Below are positions 1-10,091 of a stretch of 64,000 bases of DNA, piece after piece (position 1 is the stretch's first letter; each line of letters opens with the position of its first letter). Source of the stretch: Adineta steineri (lineage: Eukaryota; Rotifera; Eurotatoria; Adinetida; Adinetidae). Location: NCBI GenBank assembly GCA_905250115.1, contig CAJNOI010000090.1, positions 174,222-238,221 on the forward strand, read 5' to 3'. The position numbers and the translations under genes are program-made. Below the pieces are notes generated by a model that ran no database searches, was not told where the DNA came from, and saw only the letters and a list, made by a program, of their open reading frames with translations.

Positions 1-62
1 CATTAAGATGTGTATTTTCCACAACTTCTCTTTCAATTTTTACATCAATACTTATTTCAAGT

Positions 63-1385
63 ATGCTACGTAATATACTAGTTGACGTCTGTGCTTTACT
101 ACTTCCTTCTTTTATTGAAATCTGGATTTCCGCTTTTATATGTCTAGCCCTTATCGTTTCTATACCAGTAGGATTAGGTTTGGGCCTAATAATTTGTGGT
201 CTTTCAAAATTCGCAAAATCTGTTAATGTACGTATTATTATATTTTCATTTACTGTTTGTGTGATTATGTGTATTTGTATTGGATTTTTCCATGACAATC
301 AAGTTATGCTGATTTCTCGAATTGTACAAGCTTATTCACATTCAATTATTTCTACAATTTCTATAATTTACATGTGCTATTTACTCTCAAAATTCAATTT
401 GAAGCCTCAATCATTAACTCTTTGTTTCGTTCTATTGATTAGCATTTTATATCCAGGCTTAAAGCGTCAATTAATTACAAAATTTTCCAGATTTGACCTT
501 ATCGATTCATCGTTATCTTCAAGTTTGGTTACTGTAGTTAATGATCGCGAACTAGATGTAAAAATTATGCGTATCGATCATAGTATTGTTGGTGGTGTAT
601 TTAATGAAGGATTTGAATCAGTGTTTGAGACTTTTTACTGGTATGAATTGGCATGTCATGTGCCTTGGATGAAATCTACTCCAAAATTGAGTAAAACGCA
701 TGCTTTAGCTGTTGGATGTGGGGTTGGTATCGTTGTCGATGCACTCATAAATCGCTGCAAATTTGATGAAGTTACTGTTATAGACAATAATGCTGATGTA
801 CTTAATTTTGCCTCGAAATACTTTGGTTTAAGCAAAAATGCTTCGCTTATTACTGCAGATGATCTAACGTTTATTATAGCACAAGACAGTAATACATTTG
901 AATTAATTGTACATGATGTATTTAGTGGTTCATTTATGCGTAAGATTTATATTCAAGAGTTAATATCTAACTGTTTTAGAATACTGTCTAATAATGGTAC
1001 TTTAGTACTTAATCTGGTTTCTACAGTTGAAATGGAAGTTTTACACAATATTATCCAAGAACTTCAAAGCGTTTTCAAACAATTAAAATGTTTTTGCGAA
1101 GGTGGTATTAATTCAGTTAACACTGGCGCACTTGTCAACTTTATCTTCTTTGCTAGTAAAAGCGAGGAGCCACTACAATTTAATATTTATAATAATAATG
1201 GTCAAAACAACTATAATCCAGCTGTTGAAATTGCATTTAGAAATTTTATATCAAGTGAAATTCAACTTACTAAGCTTAAAAACTATGAAAGAACCAATCA
1301 GCGTAAAACTGAATGGTCAATAGAAAAAGCTCACTTTAAATCTATGCGTCAAATGTTACCTGCGAATTTTTGGCTGCTATACTAA
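63..1385 (+). CDS. Membrane protein with spermidine-synthase/methyltransferase-like fold, probably 5'-partial
   Basis: The 440 residues show about four hydrophobic helices (roughly 10-47, 57-76, 82-107, 118-135). A Rossmann methyltransferase-like domain follows: glycine loop ALAVGCGVGIVV at 214-225, acidic strand end VTVIDNN at 237-243, ADDL at 265-268 and LIVHDVFSG at 281-289. This order is that of membrane-linked spermidine-synthase-like proteins. The aspartate pair by which true spermidine synthases bind the polyamine is not visible after the IVHD strand, so an aminopropyl transfer role is doubtful; a methyltransferase-like role is equally possible. The frame stays open from base 3 to the first ATG at 63, with hydrophobic codons throughout, so the real start may lie before the window. 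The gene has no introns in the part seen. Confidence 0.6.
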   Translation: MLRNILVDVCALLLPSFIEIWISAFICLALIVSIPVGLGLGLIICGLSKFAKSVNVRIIIFSFTVCVIMCICIGFFHDNQVMLISRIVQAYSHSIISTISIIYMCYLLSKFNLKPQSLTLCFVLLISILYPGLKRQLITKFSRFDLIDSSLSSSLVTVVNDRELDVKIMRIDHSIVGGVFNEGFESVFETFYWYELACHVPWMKSTPKLSKTHALAVGCGVGIVVDALINRCKFDEVTVIDNNADVLNFASKYFGLSKNASLITADDLTFIIAQDSNTFELIVHDVFSGSFMRKIYIQELISNCFRILSNNGTLVLNLVSTVEMEVLHNIIQELQSVFKQLKCFCEGGINSVNTGALVNFIFFASKSEEPLQFNIYNNNGQNNYNPAVEIAFRNFISSEIQLTKLKNYERTNQRKTEWSIEKAHFKSMRQMLPANFWLLY

Positions 1386-1851
1386 AATTTTATGACTATT
1401 TCAATTAAAAATATTTTGAAAATAAATTAGAAGAAGTTGATTCTTAATATATAAAACATGTACGTGAAGAATGGAGAGATCGTTAATCAATGGCGGTCAT
1501 GTTCGAATCACGCTAATCGAGTGGATGCATTTTTCGGATTCTATTAGAGTTTTCATTCCCAAAAAAGATCGAGATCCCTCTCTCTTATACAATTAAAGGA
1601 GTGTAAATTCATACACTTCTACGAGCAGATATACATTTGTAATGAGTGCATATTTCTTTGTTTATACACACCCACACCCTCAAGATAAAAAAAGAAAAAA
1701 TATCATACTCAGAATACACATCTTATTATTCTGTTTTTTTCCCACTATCACATCACAATTTTCATACTCACATGCATTCTTAAGAAGTGTCTCTGATTAG
1801 ATACGTCAAATTTATTAGAGTTATTATTTTTCAGTTTGTTATGATTCACTT
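1386..1851. other. Intergenic, 466 bp
   Basis: I see no coding potential here. The stretch contains one solo arm of the telomere-like foldback repeat (1665-1686) and poly-A/T tracts. It separates two convergent genes, so it should hold both 3' ends. Confidence 0.5.
1665..1686. repeat. Solo C-rich arm of the telomere-like foldback repeat
   Basis: ACACACCCACACCCTCAAGAT is present without a clear G-rich partner upstream. It ends in the same CCCTCAAGAT block as the complete copies elsewhere in the window. Confidence 0.6.
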
Positions 1852-2859
1852 TTAATGTTGAATACCAGCTCGACCAAATGGACAAAAAGATCTATTTGTG
1901 TATGGTTCGATAAATGTTGAAACTTTTACTTTTGCGTTTGAATAAATAATTTCATCAATAATAATAAGTGCATATGGATTTTGTTTTATAGTTTCATTTA
2001 TAAATATTGAAAAATTTGTTATTGTATATACTGTATACCACTGAGTTAAGGAATCAAAGAAATTGGGTTGATATTCATTTGTTGCTAGATAAATTGAGCC
2101 ATGTGAGATACCACAGGAATTTAACTTTTCTCTTATCCAAGATGGTCTTGTACAATTGTCAAGTTTATTCTTGTATCGAGGTTCTCTCAATTTATCGCCT
2201 CGCCTGATGTGAATCGCTGTATAAAACGCTGATTTGATTTTTGAAATCAATTTATGTGCTAGATCTTGCAAATATGTTGGTTGTTGATGACGATAAAAGT
2301 TGTCTTCTACATGTTTCATAGAATATTTTGTTGGAAATTGCGGTGGATTGTATGCACATAATTCTTGCCAGCAGGAATATTGGTGCTTCTGAACAAGAGG
2401 AAAAGTATGAAACGAGCATATAACTGAATTATTTTGATTAAGAGTGACATCATCGTATGAAACAACATCAAAATATAATGATAATAGTTTGACATTTATG
2501 ATGCTTTCAGTTGATATTGTTATAAATTTGTTTTGAATTGGATATAAAAGGGATTGTGAATGAAATGTCGGAATACCAACAGATTTGGGAAATACCATTG
2601 TTTTATTCAAAAGTTGAGCTATAACAATTTGACATTTAAAATTTGTTCGCAGATGTCGTAATCCAGGATAAGGATAATTATCATCACTGAATACAATAAA
2701 ATTCGTTAAGCTTGATATATTTCTCTTCAAAGTTTCTTGTCTTTGAATATAAACTGCAGAAAGTTTCTGTTGAAATAGCAAATAATTGTTGCACACCATT
2801 AAGTATAATGAAACAAATACCAATACTAAGAGGAATGTGTACATAACAGTTAAAGGCAT
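1852..2859 (-). CDS. O-fucosyltransferase-like type II membrane glycosyltransferase
   Basis: The 335-residue protein has a single signal-anchor helix at about 5-24 and then a lumenal domain, the layout of a Golgi/ER enzyme. IHIRRGDK at 216-223 is the hallmark basic motif of the GDP-fucose O-fucosyltransferase superfamily, where the arginine contacts the GDP-sugar diphosphate. YLATNE at 257-262 matches the family's later S/TD-type block. Several N-glycosylation sequons lie in the lumenal part. It is shorter than animal POFUT1/2 (about 390-430 residues) and more like the broad plant/invertebrate O-FucT family, so the acceptor is unknown. It sits tail-to-head with the GDP-sugar epimerase fusion just upstream on the same strand, which suggests a shared GDP-sugar theme. 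No introns are needed. Confidence 0.7.
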   Translation of the reverse strand: MPLTVMYTFLLVLVFVSLYLMVCNNYLLFQQKLSAVYIQRQETLKRNISSLTNFIVFSDDNYPYPGLRHLRTNFKCQIVIAQLLNKTMVFPKSVGIPTFHSQSLLYPIQNKFITISTESIINVKLLSLYFDVVSYDDVTLNQNNSVICSFHTFPLVQKHQYSCWQELCAYNPPQFPTKYSMKHVEDNFYRHQQPTYLQDLAHKLISKIKSAFYTAIHIRRGDKLREPRYKNKLDNCTRPSWIREKLNSCGISHGSIYLATNEYQPNFFDSLTQWYTVYTITNFSIFINETIKQNPYALIIIDEIIYSNAKVKVSTFIEPYTNRSFCPFGRAGIQH

Positions 2860-3085
2860 TGTGTTTTATAAGAATATATTCACTAAAGTGTATCTATATA
2901 TAAGAAAAAAATATTGAGAAAAACTTTAGGATGAATGAGAACAATGGTGCGGGTATAACTATATTTTATTATTAATAACCATAAATGGAAAATATGATCT
3001 GTATAATCTAACTAGTATATGAAGCAACTATATTGAAAACAAAGCATGAAATTGAATATAAGTTTTTAATTAAGATAAAACAAAT

Positions 3086-5647
3086 TCAAATGCAAGTCTT
3101 TTTATTGTATTTCACTTGACCAATTGCTTCCAGTGTTTCAGTCGTTTGTTGAACAACTTCTGATAATGCATACCTCGAGATGTTCATTTCATTCTTTTTT
3201 TCTAATTCTAATTCATTTTTAATGAATTTATAAGTACTCTTGAGTCCATCACTTAGTGTTATTGAAGGTGACCATTGCAAAACCTTATTAATTAAAGTAT
3301 TATCAGAGTTTCTTCCTCTAACACCTTCCGGTCCCGAAATATGTTTCAATGTAATACTAATCTGTTCGATTTGACAGATTATATCTATCATATCATTAAC
3401 AGAAACCATTTCATTGGAACCAATATTCAACGGTAGAGTATAGTCTGATTGCATCAAACGGATTATTCCATCAATACAATCATCAATATAACAAAATGAT
3501 CGCGTTTGTTTTCCGTCGCCCCAGACAGTAACTACACCATGGTTCTCTCCTTCGTGTGCTACCAGCACTTTTCGGCAAAATGCTGCTGGAGCCTTCTCTT
3601 TACCTCCATTCCATTGTCCAAACGGTCCATAAATATTATGAAATCTTCCAATTCTAGTTTCCATCTTTTGAAAATCCTTTGCATAGTGTATTGCAAGTTC
3701 TTCTGATACTAGTTTTTCTAAACCATAAGCATCTTGTGGTTTTGCAGGCCAGGCTTGTTCCTCTCTGAGAGCTTCAATATTTTCTTCAGCTTGGATACTT
3801 TCAGGATAAACACATGCAGATGAAGCATAAAAAAATCTTTGAACACTATTTTGTCTAGCAGCTTCTATCATATTAAACGAAATCATCGTATTATTGAATA
3901 AAATTACTGAATTGTTCGATTGAATAAATCCCATTCCTCCCATATCAGCAGATAAGTTAAATACCCAGTCACAATCTTTGGTTGCTATTAAACAATTATG
4001 TAATGTGCGCAAATCCATATGCAAAAACTTATTGCAGAACTCTTTTTCTGGAAAATATTCATTTTTCTTCCAGTCAGCACATATAACATAATGACCTTCT
4101 TTTAGTAGACGACGAGCTAAGTGACTGCCAATAAAACCTGCTCCACCAGCCACTAATATACGAAGTTGACTACAAATATTAATGGAATATTCATTTAATT
4201 TTCTTTCATACTTTTCGTCTAAATTTTTTCGTTGTTTAAGTTCCATCATTGAATCGCCATTTCCTAATGATATAATACGAATATGATGGTATGTTTTCTC
4301 AATTTTTTCACTATCAAGTAATCGCCAACAATCAACTATGTATAAAGGTTTTTTCTCTATACGATTAAACATAATATTATCCCAATGATTTGAAACAGCC
4401 ATGATTAACAAAATATCAATGTGTTCTTCATAAAGAAGTGTATCAATAGAATTAATTAATTGCACACGTTGATCATATATGTGAGAGGCAAAAGAAATGC
4501 TGAACATCTCATAGACACAAACATCAAAGTTGTTAATAAGTTCATTAGCTAAAATACAAGTAGTTGAACGTTCTGCAATAGATGTATCCGAAATATAAGG
4601 TAATCCTAATATACCGACTTTTGATTTAATGTATAAAGTACCATCAGAACGAAGTTCTGTTAACTGTTTACATATTTTTACCAGTCTTTTCACTTGATAA
4701 TTATTTAACTGATCAGTTGCTTCAACTAATAATGGATTAGCATTGACAGACTTGGCTAAGGTAACGAATGCATCAGTGTCTCTTGTCAACCATGGTCTTC
4801 CATATGTTAATGCACTTTTTAAATATTTATTTTCAATAGGAAAATTGCAATTAATCGCAGCACAAACAATATCAGAATCGGCTTCTGAGAAATTTTCACA
4901 TAATTCACTAATCATATTAGCATAAGTGATGCTAGTTGTCATATACGTATTGATAGCTAGTTTAGTTATTTCTGCATTGATTAAATTCATTCGATGAATT
5001 GATAATGATGGTTTAGTAACTATTTTTAAATATAATTCTTTCAAAGCATCTCCAGTACGTTTGTCACTTTCGCCGATAAGAATGAAATATGGATTTAACA
5101 TATTTTTAATAATCTGTCCTGATATAGTAAACTCAGGATTGTATGCCAAACCAATTTCACTATCTAGACAGCCAACTTTTCGACCAGACGATGATTCTAA
5201 AACACTACGAATAATTCCACCTGACGAAGTTGGCATAACTGTTGATAGAATAATTACTTGGTGATATTTATTACATGTTTTTATAACATTTCCAATTTCT
5301 TTGATTGCCACAAGCACTTTATCATTACTGAAACATCCAGTATTTGAGTTTAATAGTGTTGAGACAGCAATCATTGTCATATCTGTTTCACTTATGGCCT
5401 TGTAATAATCCATTGTAGTTTCGATGTTAGTTTTATATTGATCAATCATTTCTTGTAGTTGAGGTTCATGCACAGGAGCTTCTCCTCTTTCTAATGCGTC
5501 GACAAGTTGATTGTTGATATCTAAACCAATTACATGGTAGCCTTTAGCTGCAAAAACGGCAACCATTGAACTGCCAAGTCTATCTAAACCTATTACACTG
5601 ATACGAAGGTTAGTATCAGTTATATTTGATGAATTTGTTGAGATCAT
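3086..5647 (-). CDS. Fusion: nucleotide-sugar dehydrogenase-like domain + GDP-mannose 3,5-epimerase
   Basis: The 853 residues form one intronless frame. Residues 14-460 follow the UDP-glucose/GDP-mannose dehydrogenase plan: an N-terminal Rossmann fold (ISVIGLDRLGS at 16-26), central helical domain and C-terminal Rossmann domain (VGILGLPYISDTS at 344-356). The loop that normally reads GGSCFPKD reads GRPWLTRD (283-290), so the catalytic cysteine is a tryptophan (286). Residues 495-815 are a close match to plant GDP-mannose 3,5-epimerase: GGAGFIGSH at 501-509, ADMGGMGFIQSN at 567-578, Cys612 in SSAC, Tyr641 and Lys645 in DAYGLEK, and Lys685 in GGKEKAPAAFCRK, so all known catalytic residues are present. 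Expected reaction: GDP-D-mannose to GDP-L-galactose and GDP-L-gulose. The gene may have been acquired horizontally; this fusion is not one I know. Confidence 0.85.
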   Translation of the reverse strand: MISTNSSNITDTNLRISVIGLDRLGSSMVAVFAAKGYHVIGLDINNQLVDALERGEAPVHEPQLQEMIDQYKTNIETTMDYYKAISETDMTMIAVSTLLNSNTGCFSNDKVLVAIKEIGNVIKTCNKYHQVIILSTVMPTSSGGIIRSVLESSSGRKVGCLDSEIGLAYNPEFTISGQIIKNMLNPYFILIGESDKRTGDALKELYLKIVTKPSLSIHRMNLINAEITKLAINTYMTTSITYANMISELCENFSEADSDIVCAAINCNFPIENKYLKSALTYGRPWLTRDTDAFVTLAKSVNANPLLVEATDQLNNYQVKRLVKICKQLTELRSDGTLYIKSKVGILGLPYISDTSIAERSTTCILANELINNFDVCVYEMFSISFASHIYDQRVQLINSIDTLLYEEHIDILLIMAVSNHWDNIMFNRIEKKPLYIVDCWRLLDSEKIEKTYHHIRIISLGNGDSMMELKQRKNLDEKYERKLNEYSINICSQLRILVAGGAGFIGSHLARRLLKEGHYVICADWKKNEYFPEKEFCNKFLHMDLRTLHNCLIATKDCDWVFNLSADMGGMGFIQSNNSVILFNNTMISFNMIEAARQNSVQRFFYASSACVYPESIQAEENIEALREEQAWPAKPQDAYGLEKLVSEELAIHYAKDFQKMETRIGRFHNIYGPFGQWNGGKEKAPAAFCRKVLVAHEGENHGVVTVWGDGKQTRSFCYIDDCIDGIIRLMQSDYTLPLNIGSNEMVSVNDMIDIICQIEQISITLKHISGPEGVRGRNSDNTLINKVLQWSPSITLSDGLKSTYKFIKNELELEKKNEMNISRYALSEVVQQTTETLEAIGQVKYNKKTCI

Positions 5648-6863
5648 TGCATTTAAAATTTTATGAAGTAATTAATAAGACTTTCACTAAAGATATTATC
5701 TAGAAAAATTAGCAAGTCTTAGTTAGTATAGAAATACTGACGTGAGCTGCGTTCGTTGAAAATCAGGTTCAATATTTTCAAGCATTTTAAACATCCACAA
5801 TACAATGAAAAAAAACGAATGGAAATTTAATGTCTTGGATGATGGAACATTTCGAAGATCTTGAGGGTGAGGCTGTGGGTAAATTAAAGATGAATCCACA
5901 CATACACCCACACCCCTAAAGCTGTTTAACAGCTCTTTTGAATATGAAACGAGTTAAATATATTGAAGTTGGTTATCAATTATTTATTATGACTATTCAG
6001 AGTTCTCAGTTTCGAAAATATTGAAAAATTTTACCGGAAAGTTGGCATTGACAAAAATGCATTTATCGAAATTCGATAAAACCGTTGTTGTAAAATAATA
6101 AGAATGTGTATTACAATGAAATCAAATATAGTTAAAGTGAAAACAGTGAAATGTGTATTAACAAAGACCTTGCAGTTGTTATAGAATACTTTTGCTTTCT
6201 ATATAAAATAAATGGAATATATTAGCCATTTTGAAAACTGCAGCTGTTGTCTTCTCAATATTTATATTTAATTTCATGCAAATGAATAATTTCGAATAAT
6301 TAATAGGAGCATATGGAGACAGATGGCAAGAAAAAAGAATTACTTTGAATGTTAAAAAAATATTTCTATTGTTTTAATAGATGATTATATTTTTGTATTA
6401 CAGTATCTATTGTATCTCATATTATTCGGATATGACTTAAACGCAAAACACTTCTGTTTTCGAGTCTTCAAAATCGGCAAATATTAACAGTTCTTACAAA
6501 AAAACCATAGTTTTATAGTTGATTCAATAAACTTGGCAGATCAACATGAAAATTTTTTTGAGTTTAAAATAAATATGTATTTTTTTATTAATAATGTATA
6601 ATAAGTAAATTAATAAGAATGTAACAGAAAAAAAATATATAATATACATATATATGATTTTATATTTTTAATTCTATGAAACGAAGAAAGAGAGAAAAAA
6701 AATAAGGGAGATAAATAAAAAAATAATACGTGTAACGCGAGGCCTTTCGAATTACATTTTTTTTCAAGCTAGTATACGTAGAGTGTGTGCATCTTTTCTG
6801 TTAACCTCAAACACATCCACGCCTACTCACTCACACACGCATACCCTTAGAATACAAGAACAA
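5648..6863. other. Intergenic, about 1.2 kb
   Basis: There is no convincing gene. The stretch holds a foldback repeat copy (5858-5917), long AT tracts (about 6590-6700), and a diverged C-rich telomere-like patch near 6800-6845 (CACATCCACGCC and CACACACGCATACCC). A 62-codon minus-strand frame at 5723-5911 runs through the repeat and is not coding. Confidence 0.5.
5858..5917. repeat. Telomere-like foldback repeat copy
   Basis: The left arm reads ATCTTGAGGGTGAGGCTGTG, a spacer of about 20 bp follows, then the right arm CACATACACCCACACCCCT. The ATCTTGAGGGTG end is the reverse complement of the CACCCTCAAGAT end seen in other copies, which shows the family is palindromic. Confidence 0.75.
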
Positions 6864-7471
6864 TTAACAAAGACTTCTATAATATTTCGTGGAGGCTTCA
6901 TCTTGAATAAGTACTTGAATTTTTCGACAGGTAAATTTTAAAAAGTCACCTTGAGCTTCGGGATGGTTAATACCGTGGACGCATGGTTTAAATTGTATAA
7001 TTTGTTTTGGTGTTGATGGACCTGTGAATTTTAATGTTAAAATAACACCAGGGCAGGCTCTTCGATCTTGATTAATGATGTTACTTTCAATTAGCAGATG
7101 TGAGTCTCGTAAACAACCTTTTGTGTCGCATAGATGAGAAACTATTAAAAATACACGATCTAATATAATCAATTTATCATAAAATCACTTACCATTTTTA
7201 AATTTTACACTGGTAAATGATTCAATTTCTTCTAGTGTTATTTCGTCATCCACATAATGAGGGTTGATGACTTTTTTTATAACGACACTTGTCGAAACGT
7301 TGGTTTATAAGAGCACTGGCTTGATCTGTTGAAATACTATTAAGAAATTCAATAGGTAATGATATTTCAGTACTTGATAAAGGTAATAATTGCGAAGAAG
7401 AAAGTTGAGATTTACCTGCAAATTTAAAACGATAGTTTTACATTTATCAACGAATAATTATATTTACTCAT
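6864..7471 (-). pseudogene. Unrecognised Cys-rich protein, apparent frameshift (or mis-called homopolymer)
   Basis: The model is join of 7468-7471, 7193-7415 and 6864-7141 on the minus strand. The introns are 7416-7467 (52 bp) and 7142-7192 (51 bp), both GT-AG. The last exon carries CDTKGC, CPGV, CVHG and CRKIQVLI motifs, shared in order with the gene at 10874-11239. Both copies are split by an intron in the same phase just before SHLCDTKGC. The middle exon needs a one-base shift at the T7 run at 7272-7278: upstream it reads a sensible N-terminus (MSKSQLSSSQLLPL after splicing) and downstream the frame entering VINPHYVDDEITL. It is therefore a recent pseudogene or carries a homopolymer error. 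I do not recognise the family; it is about 150 residues with no clear signal peptide. Confidence 0.5.
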
Positions 7472-8687
7472 AGTTTTCCTTTACTACACCCTTTTTTTTC
7501 ATGAAGTTCATTTCATTGATTGCCGGTTGGAATAGGAGACTAAGCATAAAACGAACAAATATATTTACGACTCAGCTCAGTGAACCGACTAGTTGTTGGA
7601 TTGTAGAACGAAGATGAAGAAATGGAAGAAGCCATTGAAGAATGAAAATAACGTAGCAGTGGACAATTCTTTTATGATGAACAATAAGCTTTCCTCTATA
7701 CAAAGACTATAATGGTTAATTGACGTATATTCGTTCGAAAAACAGCGCTTATTCAACCATCAAAATGGTAAACCATTCATCAATTAACCTACCCAACACT
7801 CTACAACCTGAAACTAATAATAATTTTTAGTTTGAAACCATTGTTCACAGAAAAGAACAAACAATTCAACGCTTTTAGCTATTATCGAATATTTGTTAAA
7901 CAATTAAAAATATGCTACAATTTCAAACAAAAACGATTGCATGAACTTGAAACAGGAGAACAATTTCCAAAACTAATTATAGTTCCAATTGAAATACGAG
8001 AGCTATTTTGCTAATAGACTATATTCTTTCATATTCAAAAAAGGACGTCTCCATTCTTTGAAAATTATTACATACCCTTTTCATATTCAAATATCTATGT
8101 TACGTCATTTTTAGACAAACCTTGGCTCGTAGTGCATACATAATAGAAGTAGACTTCGGCCTTCTATGAGAGAGTAAAGTTATAAATATGTCTATCCTTG
8201 TGTCTATGGGTGGTAGACAACAACCTTCTATCTTGTATAAAAAAAAATGGAGGAGTAAAGAAAAAAGAGAAAACGTGGATATAAAAGGAGAAGCAGAAGA
8301 GTACGACGAGATACACAATTTTAGTGAGTGAGTTAATTATCATATATTATTCTTTTTGGCGGTATTCACGTATCATTTATTGTTTGCGGTTATAATTTAA
8401 TTAATTCAAATAAATATTATTATATTGATAGAAACGGTGTAGTAGGGATCAGCGATGATAGTTATTTCTTCAAAATCAGCATCATTCTGACACACACACA
8501 CTACTACAAACAGAACAGTTCAAATTTCAAGCAGAAAATATCAGTTTGACTAAATGATTGTTTAATTATAAATAAATTTCCATGGTCAGTTAGCAACTCC
8601 ATTATTAATGTTTCGCAAACAAGTTCTCCACAAGAAATCGTTACTTTAAATGGTTTATGCTCTGTTATTCAATCTACTAAAGAAATT
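7472..8687. other. Intergenic, about 1.2 kb
   Basis: I see no supported gene. A 60-codon frame at 7832-8014 (plus) has a coding-like composition but no motif, and it is preceded by stops in all plausible extensions; it may be a decayed exon. A polypurine/polypyrimidine stretch lies at 8220-8310. Confidence 0.4.
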
Positions 8688-10091
8688 ATGGGACATAGAA
8701 CATATGGTTTGGCTAACAAAAAGTTTTTATCTAGATGGATAAAACGTATGACCATAATCACTATTATTCTTTGTGGTATTTTTCATTATTACCAACGAAA
8801 TAATCATGTTCGTTTAACGGCAGTTCATATGTTGAATAAATTTCCTACTAGAACATATGATAACAAGGCAAAAGATTTGAAGCATATTAAAGTTCATATT
8901 TCGCCCCATAATAACACAATAAAATTGACCAACATAGATTTGTCAGAATTCACTGGCGAATATGAAGAAACAGCATCTATATTTCCAATGAGACCAATTA
9001 TTCACAAATATACTACTGAAGAAATTTATTTTGCACTTACTACTAGTACTAAGCGAATAATCAATACCGTTCATTATATAAAATTTTGGGCGCAGCATCC
9101 TGGCATTAAATGTCTCATAGTTTTCGAAGAAAAGGACTTCGCTAACAATACAAATATTACAGAATATCTTATACATGAAGGAGTCCCATGCATCATACAA
9201 AGTTCAAATATAACACGTTATGAAGAAAGATATCTTGAATTATTCCACCTATCTTGGAACTATCTAGAAATAAACGAAAGAAAAATGATAAAATGGTTTG
9301 CTGTAGGTGATGATGATACAGTCTGGTTCATAAATAATCTCTTGTTTGTACTGCAGCAATATAACTCATCAAACACCATATATTTAGGTGATATTTCTGA
9401 TAGAAAATCTCAACTGCAACATTTTGGCTCTTATTTTGCATTTGGAGGCGGAGGTATTGTGTTAAGTCAGCCATTAACATTATTATTATCAACCTATAAT
9501 AAAAAATGTAAGCGATATCGTAATATATTTGGTGGAGACGGAATGATTGGTAAATGTATTACTGAAATATTGAAAGTAGGTTTAATAAAAAATCATAACT
9601 TTCATCAAATGGACCATCGTGGTGATATGACAGGCTATTTAGAGAGTGGCATAAATGGATTGGTAACTCTTCATCACATGTTTTCATATTGGAAACCTTT
9701 TCCTTACAGACATGCCAAAAAAATCAATGAAACAATGTACCTGTTGCAACTTGCATATATGACATTCAATGAAATGTTCTTGAAAAGATACGTAAGATAT
9801 AATCAAAAAACAAATCAAACTTTATTATTAACTTTGGGCTATTCATTCAGTGTATTTAATCGAATATTATTGCCTGAAGATCTCAATCTAGTCGAAAATA
9901 CATGGCATGCCAACAAAATGGTAGCAAGAAGAACTAGATCAAAAGAAAACAAGAAAACTAAAACTACTTGGTATTTTCGAAGATCAACAATTGAAACGTT
10001 TCATGAATCAACTAGATATAGAACTGTTTATGAAAAGAGATCCGATAGGTACAACCAGATTTCACAAATAGACGTAATCTTTACAGAGTAG
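8688..10091 (+). CDS. Fringe-like/DUF604 (GT31-type) glycosyltransferase
   Basis: The 467 residues make a type II membrane protein: a basic N-terminus, a helix at about 21-36 and a lumenal domain. KWFAVGDDDTVWF at 202-214 is the DDD metal-binding motif of Fringe/DUF604 enzymes. IYLGD at 231-235, FAFGGGGIVLSQPL at 251-264 and FGGDGMIGKC at 281-290 are the following conserved blocks, including the acidic catalytic-loop motif GGD. Such enzymes add a sugar from a UDP donor; Fringe itself elongates O-linked fucose. The C-terminal 70 residues are basic and low-complexity and look family-specific. No introns are needed. It shares the 10-kb glycan neighbourhood with the O-fucosyltransferase-like gene and the GDP-sugar epimerase, but sits on the opposite strand. 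The acceptor is unknown. Confidence 0.75.
   Translation: MGHRTYGLANKKFLSRWIKRMTIITIILCGIFHYYQRNNHVRLTAVHMLNKFPTRTYDNKAKDLKHIKVHISPHNNTIKLTNIDLSEFTGEYEETASIFPMRPIIHKYTTEEIYFALTTSTKRIINTVHYIKFWAQHPGIKCLIVFEEKDFANNTNITEYLIHEGVPCIIQSSNITRYEERYLELFHLSWNYLEINERKMIKWFAVGDDDTVWFINNLLFVLQQYNSSNTIYLGDISDRKSQLQHFGSYFAFGGGGIVLSQPLTLLLSTYNKKCKRYRNIFGGDGMIGKCITEILKVGLIKNHNFHQMDHRGDMTGYLESGINGLVTLHHMFSYWKPFPYRHAKKINETMYLLQLAYMTFNEMFLKRYVRYNQKTNQTLLLTLGYSFSVFNRILLPEDLNLVENTWHANKMVARRTRSKENKKTKTTWYFRRSTIETFHESTRYRTVYEKRSDRYNQISQIDVIFTE

Noticed and set aside
1500..1540. GTTCGAATC resembling a tRNA T-arm (also near 10838 and 42087)
   Set aside because: No acceptor stem, D-arm or anticodon arm can be folded around any of these sites.
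3506..5264. Short plus-strand frames opposite the epimerase fusion
   Set aside because: Shadows of the 853-codon gene on the other strand.
8100..8318. 72-codon minus-strand frame
   Set aside because: Ser/Phe-rich translation of a polypurine tract; no domain.
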